From Synchiropus splendidus (taxonomy: Eukaryota; Chordata; Actinopteri; Syngnathiformes; Callionymidae): a stretch of DNA of 64,000 nt. Below, piece after piece: positions 47,750 through 62,037 of this stretch. The position numbers and the translations under genes are program-made. The notes beneath the pieces are model-generated. The model saw nothing but the letters and a program-made list of their open reading frames with translations, was not told the DNA's origin and searched no databases. The stretch's first letter is position 1. The number at the start of each line of letters is the position of its first letter. The stretch is from positions 39,223,437 through 39,287,436 of the forward strand of contig NC_071334.1 of NCBI RefSeq assembly GCF_027744825.2. Direction: 5' to 3'.

Positions 47750-50381
47750 AGGTGGGTTTCGGAACGCCAAACATAAAAGTGTTAATAACTTTCGAAAAAC
47801 ACTTCAGACAGCTTAGATTTGATGTGCACCTACTAGAAAGGCCCTTTCTGCTATAGTGGGAGGTTAAAATTTCATGTTCTGAAGCTTCCCTGAAAAGTTA
47901 TGGCACAATGCGTAAAAACGCTTTTCAGCCTGAGATAAGGTGGGTTTCGGAACGCCAAACATAAAAGTGTTGATAACTTTCGAAAAACACTTCAGACAGC
48001 TTAGATTTGATGTGCAACTACTAGAAAGACCCTTTCTGCTATAGTGGGAGGTTAAAATTTCATGTTCTGAAGCTTCCCTGAAAAGTTATGGCACAATGCA
48101 CAAAAACGCTTTTCAGCCTGAGATAAGGTGGGTTTCGGAACGCCAAACATAAAAGTGTTGATAACTTTCGAAAAACACTTCAGACAGCTTAGATTTGATG
48201 TGTACCTACTAGAAAGGCCCTTTCTGCTATAGTGGGAGGTTAAAATTTCATGTTCTGAAGCTTCCCTGAAAAGTTATGGCACAATGCGTAAAAACGCTTT
48301 TCAGCCTGAGATAAGGTGGGTTTCGGAACGCCAAACATAAAAGTGTTGATAACTATCGAAAAACACTTCAGACAGCTAAGATTTTATGTGCAACTACTAG
48401 AAAGACCCTTTATGCTATAGTGGGAGGTTAAAATTTCATGTTCTGAAGCTTCCCTGAAAAGTTATGCCACAATGCACAAAAATGCTTTTCAGCCAGAGAT
48501 AAGGTGGGTTTCGGAACGCCAAAAATAAAAGTGTTGATAACTTTCGAAAAACATTTCAGACAGCTTAGATTTGATGTGCAACTACTAGAAAGACCCTTTC
48601 TGCTATAGTGGGAGGTTAAAATTTCATGTTCTGAAGCTTCCCTGAAAAGTTATGGCACAATGCACAAAAACGCTTTTCAGCCTGATATAAGGTGGGTTTC
48701 GGAACGCCAAACATAAAAGTGTTAATAACTTTCGAGAAACACTTCAGACAGCTAAGATTTTATATGCCACTACTAGAAAGACCCTTTCTGCTATAGTGGG
48801 AGGTTAAAATTTCATGTTCTGAAGCTTCCCTGAAAAGTTATGGCACAATGCACAAAAACGCTTTTCAGCCTGAGATAAGGTGGGTTTCGGAACGCCAAAC
48901 ATAAAAGTGTTAATAACTTTCGAAAAACACTTCAGACAGCTAATATTTGATGTACAACTACTAGAAAGACCCTTTCTGCTATAGTGGGAGGTTAAAATTT
49001 CATGTTCTGAAGCTTCCCTGAAAAGTTATGCCACAATGCACAAAAACGCTTTTCAGCCTGAGATAAGGTGGGTTTCGGAACGCCAAACATAAAAGTGTTA
49101 ATAACTTTCGAAAAACACTTCAGACAGCTTAGATTTGATGTGCACCTACTAGAAAGGCCCTTTCTGCTATAGTGGGAGGTTAAAATTTCATGTTCTGAAG
49201 CTTCCCTGAAAAGTTATGGCACAATGCGTAAAAACGCTTTTCAGCCTGAGATAAGGTGGGTTTCGGAACGCCAAACATAAAAGTGTTGATAACTTTCGAA
49301 AAACACTTCAGACAGCTTAGATTTGATGTGCAACTACTAGAAAGACCCTTTCTGCTATAGTGGGAGGTTAAAATTTCATGTTCTGAAGCTTCCCTGAAAA
49401 GTTATGGCACAATGCACAAAAACGCTTTTCAGCCTGAGATAAGGTGGGTTTCGGAACGCCAAACATAAAAGTGTTGATAACTTTCGAAAAACAATTCAGA
49501 CAGCTTAGATTTGATGTGTACCTACTAGAAAGGCCCTTTCTGCTATAGTGGGAGGTTAAAATTTCATGTTCTGAAGCTTCCCTGAAAAGTTATGGCACAA
49601 TGCGTAAAAACGCTTTTCAGCCTGAGATAAGGTGGGTTTCGGAACGCCAAACATAAAAGTGTTAATAACTATCGAAAAACACTTCAGACAGCTAAGATTT
49701 TATGTGCAACTACTAGAAAGACCCTTTATGCTATAGTGGGAGGTTAAAATTTCATGTTCTGAAGCTTCCCTGAAAAGTTATGCCACAATGCACAAAAATG
49801 CTTTTCAGCCAGAGATAAGGTGGGTTTCGGAACGCCAAAAATAAAAGTGTTGATAACTTTCGAAAAACATTTCAGACAGCTTAGATTTGATGTGCAACTA
49901 CTAGAAAGACCCTTTCTGCTATAGTGGGAGGTTAAAATTTCATGTTCTGAAGCTTCCCTGAAAAGTTATGGCACAATGCACAAAAACGCTTTTCAGCCTG
50001 ATATAAGGTGGGTTTCGGAACGCCAAACATAAAAGTGTTAATAACTTTCGAGAAACACTTCAGACAGCTAAGATTTTATATGCCACTACTAGAAAGACCC
50101 TTTCTGCTATAGTGGGAGGTTAAAATTTCATGTTCTGAAGCTTCCCTGAAAAGTTATGGCACAATGCACAAAAACGCTTTTCAGCCTGAGATAAGGTGGG
50201 TTTCGGAACGCCAAACATAAAAGTGTTAATAACTTTCGAAAAACACTTCAGACAGCTAATATTTGATGTACAACTACTAGAAAGACCCTTTCTGCTATAG
50301 TGGGAGGTTAAAATTTCATGTTCTGAAGCTTCCCTGAAAAGTTATGGCACAATGCACAAAAACGCTTTTCAGCCTGAGATA
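47750..50381. repeat. 7-monomer HOR (1316 bp period), two tandem copies
   Basis: Copy 1 is 47750-49065 and copy 2 is 49066-50381. TGTACC units, CCTGATATAAGG (48681 and 49997) and the rare TTCGAGAAAC (48731 and 50047) match at exactly 1316 bp. The last units differ only near the 3' end (TGCCAC against TGGCAC). This tandem pair separates copies A and B of the 24-mer block. Confidence 0.9.
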
Positions 50382-51697
50382 AGGTGGGTTTCGGAACGCC
50401 AAACATAAAAGTGTTGATAACTTTCGAAAAACACTTCAGACAGCTTTGATTTGATGTGCAACTACTAGAAAGCCCCTTTCTGCTATAGTGGGAGGTTAAA
50501 ATTTCATGTTCTGAAGCTTCCCTGAAAAGTTATGGCACAATGCACAAAAACGCTTTTCAGCCTCAGATAAGGTGGGTTTCGGAACGCCAAACATAAAAGT
50601 GTTAATAACTATCGAAAAACACTTCAGACAGCTAAGATTTTATGTGCAACTACTAGAAAGACCCTTTATGCTATAGTGGGAGGTTAAAATTTCATGTTCT
50701 GAAGCTTCCCTGAAAAGTTATGGCACAATGCACAAAATCGCTTTTCAGCCTGAGATAAGGTGGGTTTCGGAACGCCAAACATAAAAGTGTTAATAACTTT
50801 CGAAACACACTTCAGACAGCTTAGATTTGATGTGCACCTACTAGAAACACCCTTTCTGCTATAGTGGGAGGTTAAAATTTCATGTTCTGAAGCTTCCCTG
50901 AAAAGTTATGCCACAATGCACAAAAACGCTTTTCAGCCTGAGATAAGGTGGGTTTCGGAACGCCAAACATAAAAGTGTTGATAACTTTCGAAAAACACCT
51001 CCGACAGCTTAGATTTGATGTGCACCTACTAGAAAGACCCTTTCTGCTATAGTGGGAGGTTAAAATTTCATGTTCTGAAGCTTCCCTGAAAAGTTATGAC
51101 ACAATGCACAAAAACGCTTTTCAGCCTGAGATAAGGTGGGTTTCGGAACGCCAAACATAAAAGTGTTGATATCTTTCGAAAAGCACTTCAGACAGCTTAG
51201 ATTTGATGTGCACCTACTAGAAAGACCCTTTCTGCTATAGTGGGAGGTTAAAATTTCATGTTCTGAAGCTTCCCTGAAAAGTTATGGCACAATGCACAAA
51301 AACGGTTTTCAGCCTGAGATAAGGTGGGTTTCGGAACGCCAAACATAAAAGTGTTGATAACTTTCGAAAAACACTTCAGACAGCTTAGATTTGGTGTGCA
51401 ACTACTAGAAAGACCCTTTCTGCTATAGTGGGAGGTTAAAATTTCATGTTCTGAAGCTTCCCTGAAAAGTTATGCCACAATGCACAAAAACGCTTTTCAG
51501 CCTGAGATAAGGTGGGTTTCGGAACGCCAAACATAAAAGTGTTGATAACTTTCGAAAAACACTTCCGACAGCTTAGATTTGATGTGCACCTACTAGAAAG
51601 ACCCTTTCTGCTATAGTGGGAGGTTAAAATTTCATGTTCTGAAGCTTCCCTGAAAAGTTATGACACAATGCACAAAAACGCTTTTCAGCCTGAGATA

Positions 51698-53389
51698 AGG
51701 TGGGTTTCGGAACGCCAAACATAAAAGTGTTGATAACTTTCGAAAAACACTTCAGACAGCTTAGATTTGATGTTCACCTACTAGAAAGACCCTTTCTGCT
51801 ATAGTGGGAGGTTAAAATTTCATGTTCTGAAGCTTCCCTGAAAAGTTATGGCACAATGCACAAAAACGCTTTTCAGCCTGAGATAAGGTGGGTTTCGGAA
51901 CGCCAAACATAAAAGTGTTGATAACTTTCGAAAAACACTTCAGACAGCTTAGATTTGATGTGCAACTACTAGAAAGACCCTTTCTGCCATAGTGGGAGGT
52001 TAAAATTTCATGTTCTGAAGCTTCCCTGAAAAGTTATGCCACAATGCACAAAAACGCTTTTCAGCCTGAGATAAGGTGGGTTTCGGAACGCCAAACATAA
52101 AAGTGTTAATAACTTTCGAAAAACACTTCAGACAGCTTAGATTTGATGTGCACCTACTAGAAAGGCCCTTTCTGCTATAGTGGGAGGTTAAAATTTCATG
52201 TTCTGAAGCTTCCCTGAAAAGTTATGGCACAATGCGTAAAAACGCTTTTCAGCCTGAGATAAGGTGGGTTTCGGAACGCCAAACATAAAAGTGTTGATAA
52301 CTTTCGAAAAACACTTCAGACAGCTTAGATTTGATGTGCAACTACTAGAAAGACCCTTTCTGCTATAGTGGGAGGTTAAAATTTCATGTTCTGAAGCTTC
52401 CCTGAAAAGTTATGGCACAATGCACAAAAACGCTTTTCAGCCTGAGATAAGGTGGGTTTCGGAACGCCAAACATAAAAGTGTTGATAACTTTCGAAAAAC
52501 ACTTCAGACAGCTTAGATTTGATGTGTACCTACTAGAAAGGCCCTTTCTGCTATAGTGGGAGGTTAAAATTTCATGTTCTGAAGCTTCCCTGAAAAGTTA
52601 TGGCACAATGCGTAAAAACGCTTTTCAGCCTGAGATAAGGTGGGTTTCGGAACGCCAAACATAAAAGTGTTAATAACTATCGAAAAACACTTCAGACAGC
52701 TAAGATTTTATGTGCAACTACTAGAAAGACCCTTTATGCTATAGTGGGAGGTTAAAATTTCATGTTCTGAAGCTTCCCTGAAAAGTTATGCCACAATGCA
52801 CAAAAATGCTTTTCAGCCAGAGATAAGGTGGGTTTCGGAACGCCAAAAATAAAAGTGTTGATAACTTTCGAAAAACATTTCAGACAGCTTAGATTTGATG
52901 TGCAACTACTAGAAAGACCCTTTCTGCTATAGTGGGAGGTTAAAATTTCATGTTCTGAAGCTTCCCTGAAAAGTTATGGCACAATGCACAAAAACGCTTT
53001 TCAGCCTGATATAAGGTGGGTTTCGGAACGCCAAACATAAAAGTGTTGATAACTTTCGAAAAACACTTCAGACAGCTTAGATTTGATGTGCAACTACTAG
53101 AAAGGCCCTTTCTGCTATAGTGGGAGGTTAAAATTTCATGTTCTGAATCTTCCCTGAAAAGTTATGGCACAATGCGTAAAAACGCTTTTCAGCCTGAGAT
53201 AAGGTGGGTTTCGGAACGCCAAACATAAAAGTGTTAATGACTATCGAAAAACACTTCAGACAGCTAAGATTTTATGTGCAACTACTAGAAAGACCCTTTA
53301 TGCTATAGTGGGAGGTTAAAATTTCATGTTCTGAAGCTTGCCTGAAAAGTTATGGCACAATGCACAAAAACGCTTTTCAGCCTGAGATA
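51698..53389. repeat. 9-monomer segment shared with 58278-59969
   Basis: The segment recurs at an offset of 6580 bp (35 monomers). Shared markers are CCTGATATAAGG (53005 and 59585), CTGAATCTTCCC with GGCCC in the same unit, TAATGACTATCG and the rare GAAGCTTGCCTG (53333 and 59913). The match ends at 53390 and 59970, where the next units differ. Confidence 0.85.
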
Positions 53390-54517
53390 AGGTGGGTTTC
53401 GGAACGCCAAACATAAAAGTGTTAATAACTTTCGAAAAACACTTCAGACAGCTTAGATTAGATGTGCAACTACTAGAAAGACCCTTTCTGCTATAGTGGT
53501 AGGATAAAATTTCATGTTCTGAAGCTTCCCTGAAAAGTTATGGCACAATGCACAAAAACGCTTTTCAGCCTGAGATAAGGTGGGTTTCGGAACGCCAAAC
53601 ATAAAAGTGTTGATAACTTTCGAAAAACACTTCAGACAGCTTAGATTTGATGTGCACCTACTAGAAAGGCCCTTTCTGCTATAGTGGGAGGTTAAAATTT
53701 CATGTTCTGAAGCTTCCCTGAAAAGTTATGGCACAATGCGTAAAAACGCTTTTCAGCCTGAGATAAGGTGGGTTTCGGAACGCCAAACATAAAAGTGTTA
53801 ATAACTTTCGAAAAACACTTCAGACAGCTTAGATTTGATGTGTAAGTACTAGAAAGACCCTTTCTGCTATAGTGGGAGGCTAAAATTTCATATTCTGAAG
53901 CTTCCCTGAAAAGTTATGGCACAATGCACAAAAACGCTTTTCAGCCTGAGATAAGGTGGGTTTCGGAACGCCAAACATAAAAGTGTTAATAACTATCGAA
54001 AAACACTTCAGACAGCTAAGATTTTATGTGCAACTACTAGAAAGACCCTTTATGCTATAGTGGGAGGTTAAAATTTCATGTTCTGAAGCTTCCCTGAAAA
54101 GTTATGGCACAATGCACAAAATCGCTTTTCAGCCTGAGATAAGGTGGGTTTCGGAACGCCAAACATAAAAGTGTTAATAACTTTCGAAACACACTTCAGA
54201 CAGCTTAGATTTGATGTGCACCTACTAGAAACACCCTTTCTGCTATAGTGGGAGGTTAAAATTTCATGTTCTGAAGCTTCCCTGAAAAGTTATGCCACAA
54301 TGCACCAAAACGCTTTTCAGCCTGAGATAAGGTGGGTTTCGGAACGCCAAACATAAAAGTGTTGATAACTTTCGAAAAACACTTCCGACAGCTTAGATTT
54401 GATGTGCACCTACTAGAAAGACCCTTTCTGCTATAGTGGGAGGTTAAAATTTCATGTTCTGAAGCTTCCCTGAAAAGTTATGGCACAATGCACAAAAACG
54501 CTTTTCAGCCTGAGATA

Positions 54518-57337
54518 AGGTGGGTTTCGGAACGCCAAACATAAAAGTGTTAATAACTATCGAAAAACACTTCAGACAGCTAAGATTTTATGTGCAACTA
54601 CTAGAAAGACCCGTTATGCTATAGTGGGAGGTTAAAATTTCATGTTCTGAAGCTTCCCTGAAAAGTTATGGCACAATGCACAAAATCGCTTTTCAGCCTG
54701 AGATAAGGTGGGTTTCGGAACGCCAAACATAAAAGTGTTAATAACTTTCGAAACACACTTCAGACAGCTTAGATTTGATGTGCACCTACTAGAAACACCC
54801 TTTCTGCTATAGTGGGAGGTTAAAATTTCATGTTCTGAAGCTTCCCTGAAAAGTTATGCCACAATGCACAAAAACGCTTTTCAGCCTGAGATATGGTGGG
54901 TTTCGGAACGCCAAACATAAAAGTGTTGATAACTTTCGAAAAACACTTCCGACAGCTTAGATTTGATGTGCACCTACTAGAAAGACCCTTTCTGCTATAG
55001 TGGGAGGTTAAAATTTCATGTTCTGAAGCTTCCCTGAAAAGTTATGACACAATGCACAAAAACGCTTTTCAGCCTGAGATAAGGTGGGTTTCGGAACGCC
55101 AAACATAAAAGTGTTGATATCTTTCGAAAAACACTTCAGACAGCTTAGATTTGATGTGCACCTACTAGAAAGACCCTTTCTGCTATAGTGGGAGGTTAAA
55201 ATTTCATGTTCTGAAGCTTCCCTGAAAAGTTATGGCACAATGCACAAAAACGCTTTTCAGCCTGAGATAAGGTGGGTTTCGGAAAGCCAAACATAAATGT
55301 GTTGATAACTTTCGAAAAACACTTCAGACAGCTTAGATTTGGTGTGCAACTACTAGAAAGACCCTTTCTGCTATAGTGGGAGGTTAAAATTTCATGTTCT
55401 GAAGCTTCCCTGAAAAGTTATGCCACAATGCACAAAAACGCTTTTCAGCCTGAGATAAGGTGGGTTTCGGAACGCCAAACATAAAAGTGTTGATAACTTT
55501 CGAAAAACACTTCCGACAGCTTAGATTTGATGTGCACCTACTAGAAAGACCCTTTCTGCTATAGTGGGAGGTTAAAATTTCATGTTCTGAAGCTTCCCTG
55601 AAAAGTTATGACACAATGCACAAAAACGCTTTTCAGCCTGAGATAAGGTGGGTTTCGGAACGCCAAACATAAAAGTGTTAATAACTTTCAAAAAACACTT
55701 CAGACAGCTTAGATTTGATGTGCAACTACTAGAAAGACCCTTTCTGCTATAGTGGGAGGCTAAAATTTCATATTCTGAAGCTTCCCTGAAAAGTTATGGC
55801 ACAATGCACAAAAACGCTTTTCAGCCTGAGATAAGGTGGGTTTCGGAACGCCAAACATAAAAGTGTTAATAACTTTCGAAAAACACTTCAGACAGCTAAT
55901 ATTTGATGTACAACTACTAGAAAGACCCTTTCTGCTATAGTGGGAGGTTAAAATTTCATGTTCTGAAGCTTCCCTGAAAAGTTATGGCACAATGCACAAA
56001 AACGCTTTTCAGCCTGAGATAAGGTGGGTTTCGGAACGCCAAACATAAAAGTGTTGATAACTTTCGAAAAACACTTCAGACAGCTTTGATTTGATGTGCA
56101 ACTACTAGAAAGCCCCTTTCTGCTATAGTGGGAGGTTAAAATTTCATGTTCTGAAGCTTCCCTGAAAAGTTATGGCACAATGCACAAAAACGCTTTTCAG
56201 CCTGAGATAAGGTGGGTTTCGGAACGCCAAACATAAAAGTGTTGATAACTTTCGAAAAACACTTCAGACAGCTTTGATTTGATGTGCAACTACTAGAAAG
56301 CCCCTTTCTGCTATAGTGGGAGGTTAAAATTTCATGTTCTGAAGCTTCCCTGAAAAGTTATGGCACAATGCACAAAAACGCTTTTCAGCCTGAGATAAGG
56401 TGGGTTTCGGAACGCCAAACATAAAAGTGTTAATAACTATCGAAAAACACTTCAGACAGCTAAGATTTTATGTGCAACTACTAGAAAGACCCTTTATGCT
56501 ATAGTGGGAGGTTAAAATTTCATGTTCTGAAGCTTCCCTGAAAAGTTATGGCACAATGCACAAAATCGCTTTTCAGCCTGAGATAAGGTGGGTTTCGGAA
56601 CGCCAAACATAAAAGTGTTAATAACTTTCGAAACACACTTCAGACAGCTTAGATTTGATGTGCACCTACTAGAAACACCCTTTCTGCTATAGTGGGAGGT
56701 TTAAATTTCATGTTCTGAAGCTTCCCTGAAAAGTTATGCCACAATGCACAAAAACGCTTTTCAGCCTGAGATAAGGTGGGTTTCGGAACGCCAAACATAA
56801 AAGTGTTGATAACTTTCGAAAAACACTTCCGACAGCTTAGATTTGATGTGCACCTACTAGAAAGACCCTTTCTGCTATAGTGGGAGGTTAAAATTTCATG
56901 TTCTGAAGCTTCCCTGAAAAGTTATGACACAATGCACAAAAACGCTTTTCAGCCTGAGATAAGGTGGGTTTCGGAACGCCAAACATAAAAGTGTTGATAT
57001 CTTTCGAAAAACACTTCAGACAACTTAGATTTGATGTGCACCTACTAGAAAGACCCTTTCTGCTATAGTGGGAGGTTAAAATTTCATGTTCTGAAGCTTC
57101 CCTGAAAAGTTATGGCACAATGCACAAAAACGCTTTTCAGCCTGAGATAAGGTGGGTTTCGGAACGCCAAACATAAATGTGTTGATAACTTTCGGAAAAC
57201 TCTTCAGACAGCTTAGATTTGGTGTGCAACTACTAGAAAGACCCTTTCTGCTATAGTGGGAGGTTAAAATTTCATGTTCTGAAGCTTCCCTGAAAAGTTA
57301 TGCCACAATGCACAAAAACGCTTTTCAGCCTGAGATA
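54518..57337. repeat. 10-monomer step (1880 bp), five units repeated
   Basis: Units 54518-55457 (TATCG with AAATCG tail, AAACACAC/GAAACACCC, TTCCGAC/TATGACAC, GTTGATATC, ATAAATGTG/ATTTGGTG) recur at 56398-57337. GTGTTGATAT at 55111 pairs with 56991 and ACATAAATGT at 55291 with 57171. A third, altered version begins near 60360. There the ATAAATGTG unit also carries GGAAAGCC (61109, matching 55281), which the 57150 unit lacks. Confidence 0.85.
56022..56397. repeat. Two adjacent identical CTTTGATTTG/GCCCC monomers
   Basis: Units 56022-56209 and 56210-56397 are the same over 188 bp, both with AGCTTTGATTTG and AGAAAGCCCC. Elsewhere this subtype appears singly (43238, 50382, 61662), so this looks like a recent single-monomer tandem duplication. 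Confidence 0.85.
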
Positions 57338-57713
57338 AGGTGGGTTTCGGAACGCCAAACATAAAAGTGTTGATAACTTTCGAAAAACACTTCAGACAGC
57401 TTAGATTTGATGTGCAACTACTAGAAAGACCCTTTCTGCTATAGTGGGAGGTTAAAATTTCATGTTCTGAAGCTTCCCTGAAAAGTTATGGCACAATGCA
57501 CAAAAACGCTTTTCAGCCTGAGATAAGGTGGGTTTCGGAACGCCAAACATAAAAGTGTTGATAACTTTCGAAAAACACTTCCGACAGCTTAGATTTGATG
57601 TGCACCTACTAGAAAGACCCTTTCTGCTATAGTGGGAGGTTAAAATTTCATGTTCTGAAGCTTCCCTGAAAAGTTATGACACAATGCACAAAAACGCTTT
57701 TCAGCCTGAGATA

Positions 57714-58841
57714 AGGTGGGTTTCGGAACGCCAAACATAAAAGTGTTGATAACTTTCGAAAAACACTTCAGACAGCTTAGATTTGATGTTCAACTACTAG
57801 AAAGACCCTTTCTGCTATAGTGGGAGGTTAAAATTTCATGTTCTGAAGCTTCCCTGAAAAGTTATGGCACAATGCACAAAAACGCTTTTCAGCCTGAGAT
57901 AAGGTGGGTTTCGGAACGCCAAACATAAAAGTGTTGATAACTTTCGAAAAACACTTCAGACAGCTTAGATTTGATGTGCAACTACTAGAAAGACCCTTTC
58001 TGCTATAGTGGGAGGTTAAAATTTCATGTTCTGAAGCTTCCCTGAAAAGTTATGCCACAATGCACAAAAACGCTTTTCAGCCTGAGATAAGGTGGGTTTC
58101 GGAACGCCAAACATAAAAGTGTTAATAACTTTCGAAAAACACTTCAGACAGCTTAGATTTGATGTGCACCTACTAGAAAGGCCCTTTCTGCTATAGTGGG
58201 AGGTTAAAATTTCATGTTCTGAAGCTTCCCTGAAAAGTTATGACACAATGCACAAAAACGCTTTTCAGCCTGAGATAAGGTGGGTTTCGGAACGCCAAAC
58301 ATAAAAGTGTTGATAACTTTCGAAAAACACTTCAGACAGCTTAGATTTGATGTTCAACTACTAGAAAGACCCTTTCTGCTATAGTGGGAGGTTAAAATTT
58401 CATGTTCTGAAGCTTCCCTGAAAAGTTATGGCACAATGCACAAAAACGCTTTTCAGCCTGAGATAAGGTGGGTTTCGGAACGCCAAACATAAAAGTGTTG
58501 ATAACTTTCGAAAAACACTTCAGACAGCTTAGATTTGATGTGCAACTACTAGAAAGACCCTTTCTGCTATAGTGGGAGGTTAAAATTTCATGTTCTGAAG
58601 CTTCCCTGAAAAGTTATGCCACAATGCACAAAAACGCTTTTCAGCCTGAGATAAGGTGGGTTTCGGAACGCCAAACATAAAAGTGTTAATAACTTTCGAA
58701 AAACACTTCAGACAGCTTAGATTTGATGTGCACCTACTAGAAAGGCCCTTTCTGCTATAGTGGGAGGTTAAAATTTCATGTTCTGAAGCTTCCCTGAAAA
58801 GTTATGGCACAATGCGTAAAAACGCTTTTCAGCCTGAGATA
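57714..58841. repeat. 3-monomer HOR (564 bp period), two tandem copies
   Basis: The order GATGTTCAAC unit, GCAAC/TGCCAC unit, TGCACC/GGCCC unit occurs at 57714-58277 and again at 58278-58841. GATGTTC at 57785 pairs with 58349. The first copy ends with TATGACAC and GCAC, the second with TATGGCAC and GCGT. Confidence 0.85.
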
Positions 58842-61800
58842 AGGTGGGTTTCGGAACGCCAAACATAAAAGTGTTGATAACTTTCGAAAAACACTTCAGA
58901 CAGCTTAGATTTGATGTGCAACTACTAGAAAGACCCTTTCTGCTATAGTGGGAGGTTAAAATTCAATGTTCTGAAGCTTCCCTGAAAAGTTATGGCACAA
59001 TGCACAAAAACGCTTTTCAGCCTGAGATAAGGTGGGTTTCGGAACGCCAAACATAAAAGTGTTGATAACTTTCGAAAAACACTTCAGACAGCTTAGATTT
59101 GATGTGTACCTACTAGAAAGGCCCTTTCTGCTATAGTGGGAGGTTAAAATTTCATGTTCTGAAGCTTCCCTGAAAAGTTATGGCACAATGCGTAAAAACG
59201 CTTTTCAGCCTGAGATAAGGTGGGTTTCGGAACGCCAAACATAAAAGTGTTAATAACTATCGAAAAACACTTCAGACAGCTAAGATTTTATGTGCAACTA
59301 CTAGAAAGACCCTTTATGCTATAGTGGGAGGTTAAAATTTCATGTTCTGAAGCTTCCCTGAAAAGTTATGCCACAATGCACAAAAATGCTTTTCAGCCAG
59401 AGATAAGGTGGGTTTCGGAACGCCAAAAATAAAAGTGTTGATAACTTTCGAAAAACATTTCAGACAGCTTAGATTTGATGTGCAACTACTAGAAAGACCC
59501 TTTCTGCTATAGTGGGAGGTTAAAATTTCATGTTCTGAAGCTTCCCTGAAAAGTTATGGCACAATGCACAAAAACGCTTTTCAGCCTGATATAAGGTGGG
59601 TTTCGGAACGCCAAACATAAAAGTGTTGATAACTTTCGAAAAACACTTCAGACAGCTTAGATTTGATGTGCAACTACTAGAAAGGCCCTTTCTGCTATAG
59701 TGGGAGGTTAAAATTTCATGTTCTGAATCTTCCCTGAAAAGTTATGGCACAATGCGTAAAAACGCTTTTCAGCCTGAGATAAGGTGGGTTTCGGAACGCC
59801 AAACATAAAAGTGTTAATGACTATCGAAAAACACTTCAGACAGCTAAGATTTTATGTGCAACTACTAGAAAGACCCTTTATGCTATAGTGGGAGGTTAAA
59901 ATTTCATGTTCTGAAGCTTGCCTGAAAAGTTATGGCACAATGCACAAAAACGCTTTTCAGCCTGAGATAAGGTGGGTTTCGGAACGCCAAACATAAAAGT
60001 GTTAATAACTTTCGAAAAACACTTGAGACAGCTTAGATTTGATGTGCACTTACTAGAAAGACCCTTTCTGCTATAGTGGGAAGTTAAAATTTCATGTTCT
60101 GAAGCTTCCCTGAAAAGTTATGGCACAATGCACAAAAACGCTTTTCAGCCTGAGATAAGGTGGGTTTCGGAACGCCAAACATAAAAGTGTTGATAACTTT
60201 CGAAAAACACTTCCGACAGCTTAGATTCGATGTGCACCTACTAGAAAGACCCTTTCTGCTATAGTAGGACGTTAAAATTTCATGTTCTGAAGCTTCCCTG
60301 AAAAGTTATGGCACAATGCACAAAAACGCTTTTCAGCCTGAGATAAGGTGGGTTTCGGAACGCCAAACATAAAAGTGTTAATAACTATCGAAAAACACTT
60401 CAGACAGCTAAGATTTTATGTGCAACTACTAGAAAGACCCTTTATGCTATAGTGGGAGGTTAAAATTTCATGTTCTGAAGCTTCCCTGAAAAGTTATGGC
60501 ACAATGCACAAAATCGCTTTTCAGCCTGAGATAAGGTGGGTTTCGGAACGCCAAACATAAAAGTGTTGATAACTTTCGAAAAACACTTCAGACAGCTTAG
60601 ATTTGATGTGCACCTACTAGAAACACCCTTTCTGCTATAGTGGGAGGTTAAAATTTCATGTTCTGAAGCTTCCCTGAAAAGTTATGACACAATGCACAAA
60701 AACGCTTTTCAGCCTGAGATAAGGTGGGTTTCTGAACGCCAAACATAAAAGTGTTGATAACTTTCGAAAAACACTTCCGACAGCTTAGATTTGATTTGCA
60801 CCTACTAGAAAGACCCTTTCTGCTATAGTGGGAGGTTAAAATTTCATGTTCTGAAGCTTCCCTGAAAAGTTATGACACAATGCACAAAAACGCTTTTCAG
60901 CCTGAGATAAGGTGGGTTTCGGAACGCCAAACATAAAAGTGTTGATATCTTTCGAAAAACACTTCAGACAGCTTAGATTTGATGTGCACCTACTAGAAAG
61001 ACCCTTTCTGCTATAGTGGGAGGTTAAAATTTCATGTTCTGAAGCTTCCCTGAAAAGTTATGGCACAATGCACAAAAACGCTTTTCAGCCTGAGATAAGG
61101 TGGGTTTCGGAAAGCCAAACATAAATGTGTTGATAACTTTCGAAAAACACTTCAGACAGCTTAGATTTGGTGTGCAACTACTAGAAAGACCCTTTCTGCT
61201 ATAGTGGGAGGTTAAAATTTCATGTTCTGAAGCTTCCCTGAAAAGTTATGCCACAATGCACAAAAACGCTTTTCAGCCTGAGATAAGGTGGGTTTCGGAA
61301 CGCCAAACATAAAAGTGTTGATAACTTTCGAAAAACACTTCAGACAGCTTAGATTTGATGTGCAACTACTAGAAAGACCCTTTCTGCTATAGTGGGAGGT
61401 TAAAATTTCATGTTCTGAAGCTTCCCTGAAAAGTTATGGCACAATGCACAAAAACGCTTTTCAGCCTGAGATAAGGTGGGTTTCGGAACGCCAAACATAA
61501 AAGTGTTGATAACTTTCGAAAAACACTTCAGACAGCTTAGATTTGATGTGCCCCTACTAGAAAGACCCTTTCTGCTATAGTGGGAGGTTAAAATTTCATG
61601 TTCTGAAGCTTCCCTGAAAAGTTATGGCACAATGCACAAAAACGCTTTTCAGCCTGAGATAAGGTGGGTTTCGGAACGCCAAACATAAAAGTGTTGATAA
61701 CTTTCGAAAAACACTTCAGACAGCTTTGATTTGATGTGCAACTACTAGAAAGCCCCTTTCTGCTATAGTGGGAGGTTAAAATTTCATGTTCTGAAGCTTC

Positions 61801-62037
61801 CCTGAAAAGTTATGGCACAATGCACAAAAACGCTTTTCAGCCTGAGATAAGGTGGGTTTCGGAACGCCAAACATAAAAGTGTTAATAACTATCGAAAAAC
61901 ACTTCAGACAGCTAAGATTTTATGTGCAACTACTAGAAAGACCCTTTATGCTATAGTGGGAGGTTAAAATTTCATGTTCTGAAGCTTCCCTGAAAAGTTA
62001 TGGCACAATGCACAAAAACGCTTTTCAGCCTGAGATA

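Larger units (their letters stand above)
46049..53013. repeat. 24/23-monomer HOR, two copies
   Basis: Copy A (about 46049-48689) and copy B (about 50561-53013) share CCTCAG, CACAAAATCG, the AAACACAC/GAAACACCC unit, GTTGATATC and CGGTTTTCAG at exactly 4512 bp. After the extra monomer at 46998-47185, present only in copy A, the offset is 4324 bp (23 monomers). This is shown by TGCCATAGTG at 47661 and 51985 and GATGTTCACC at about 47446 and 51770. Confidence 0.9.
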
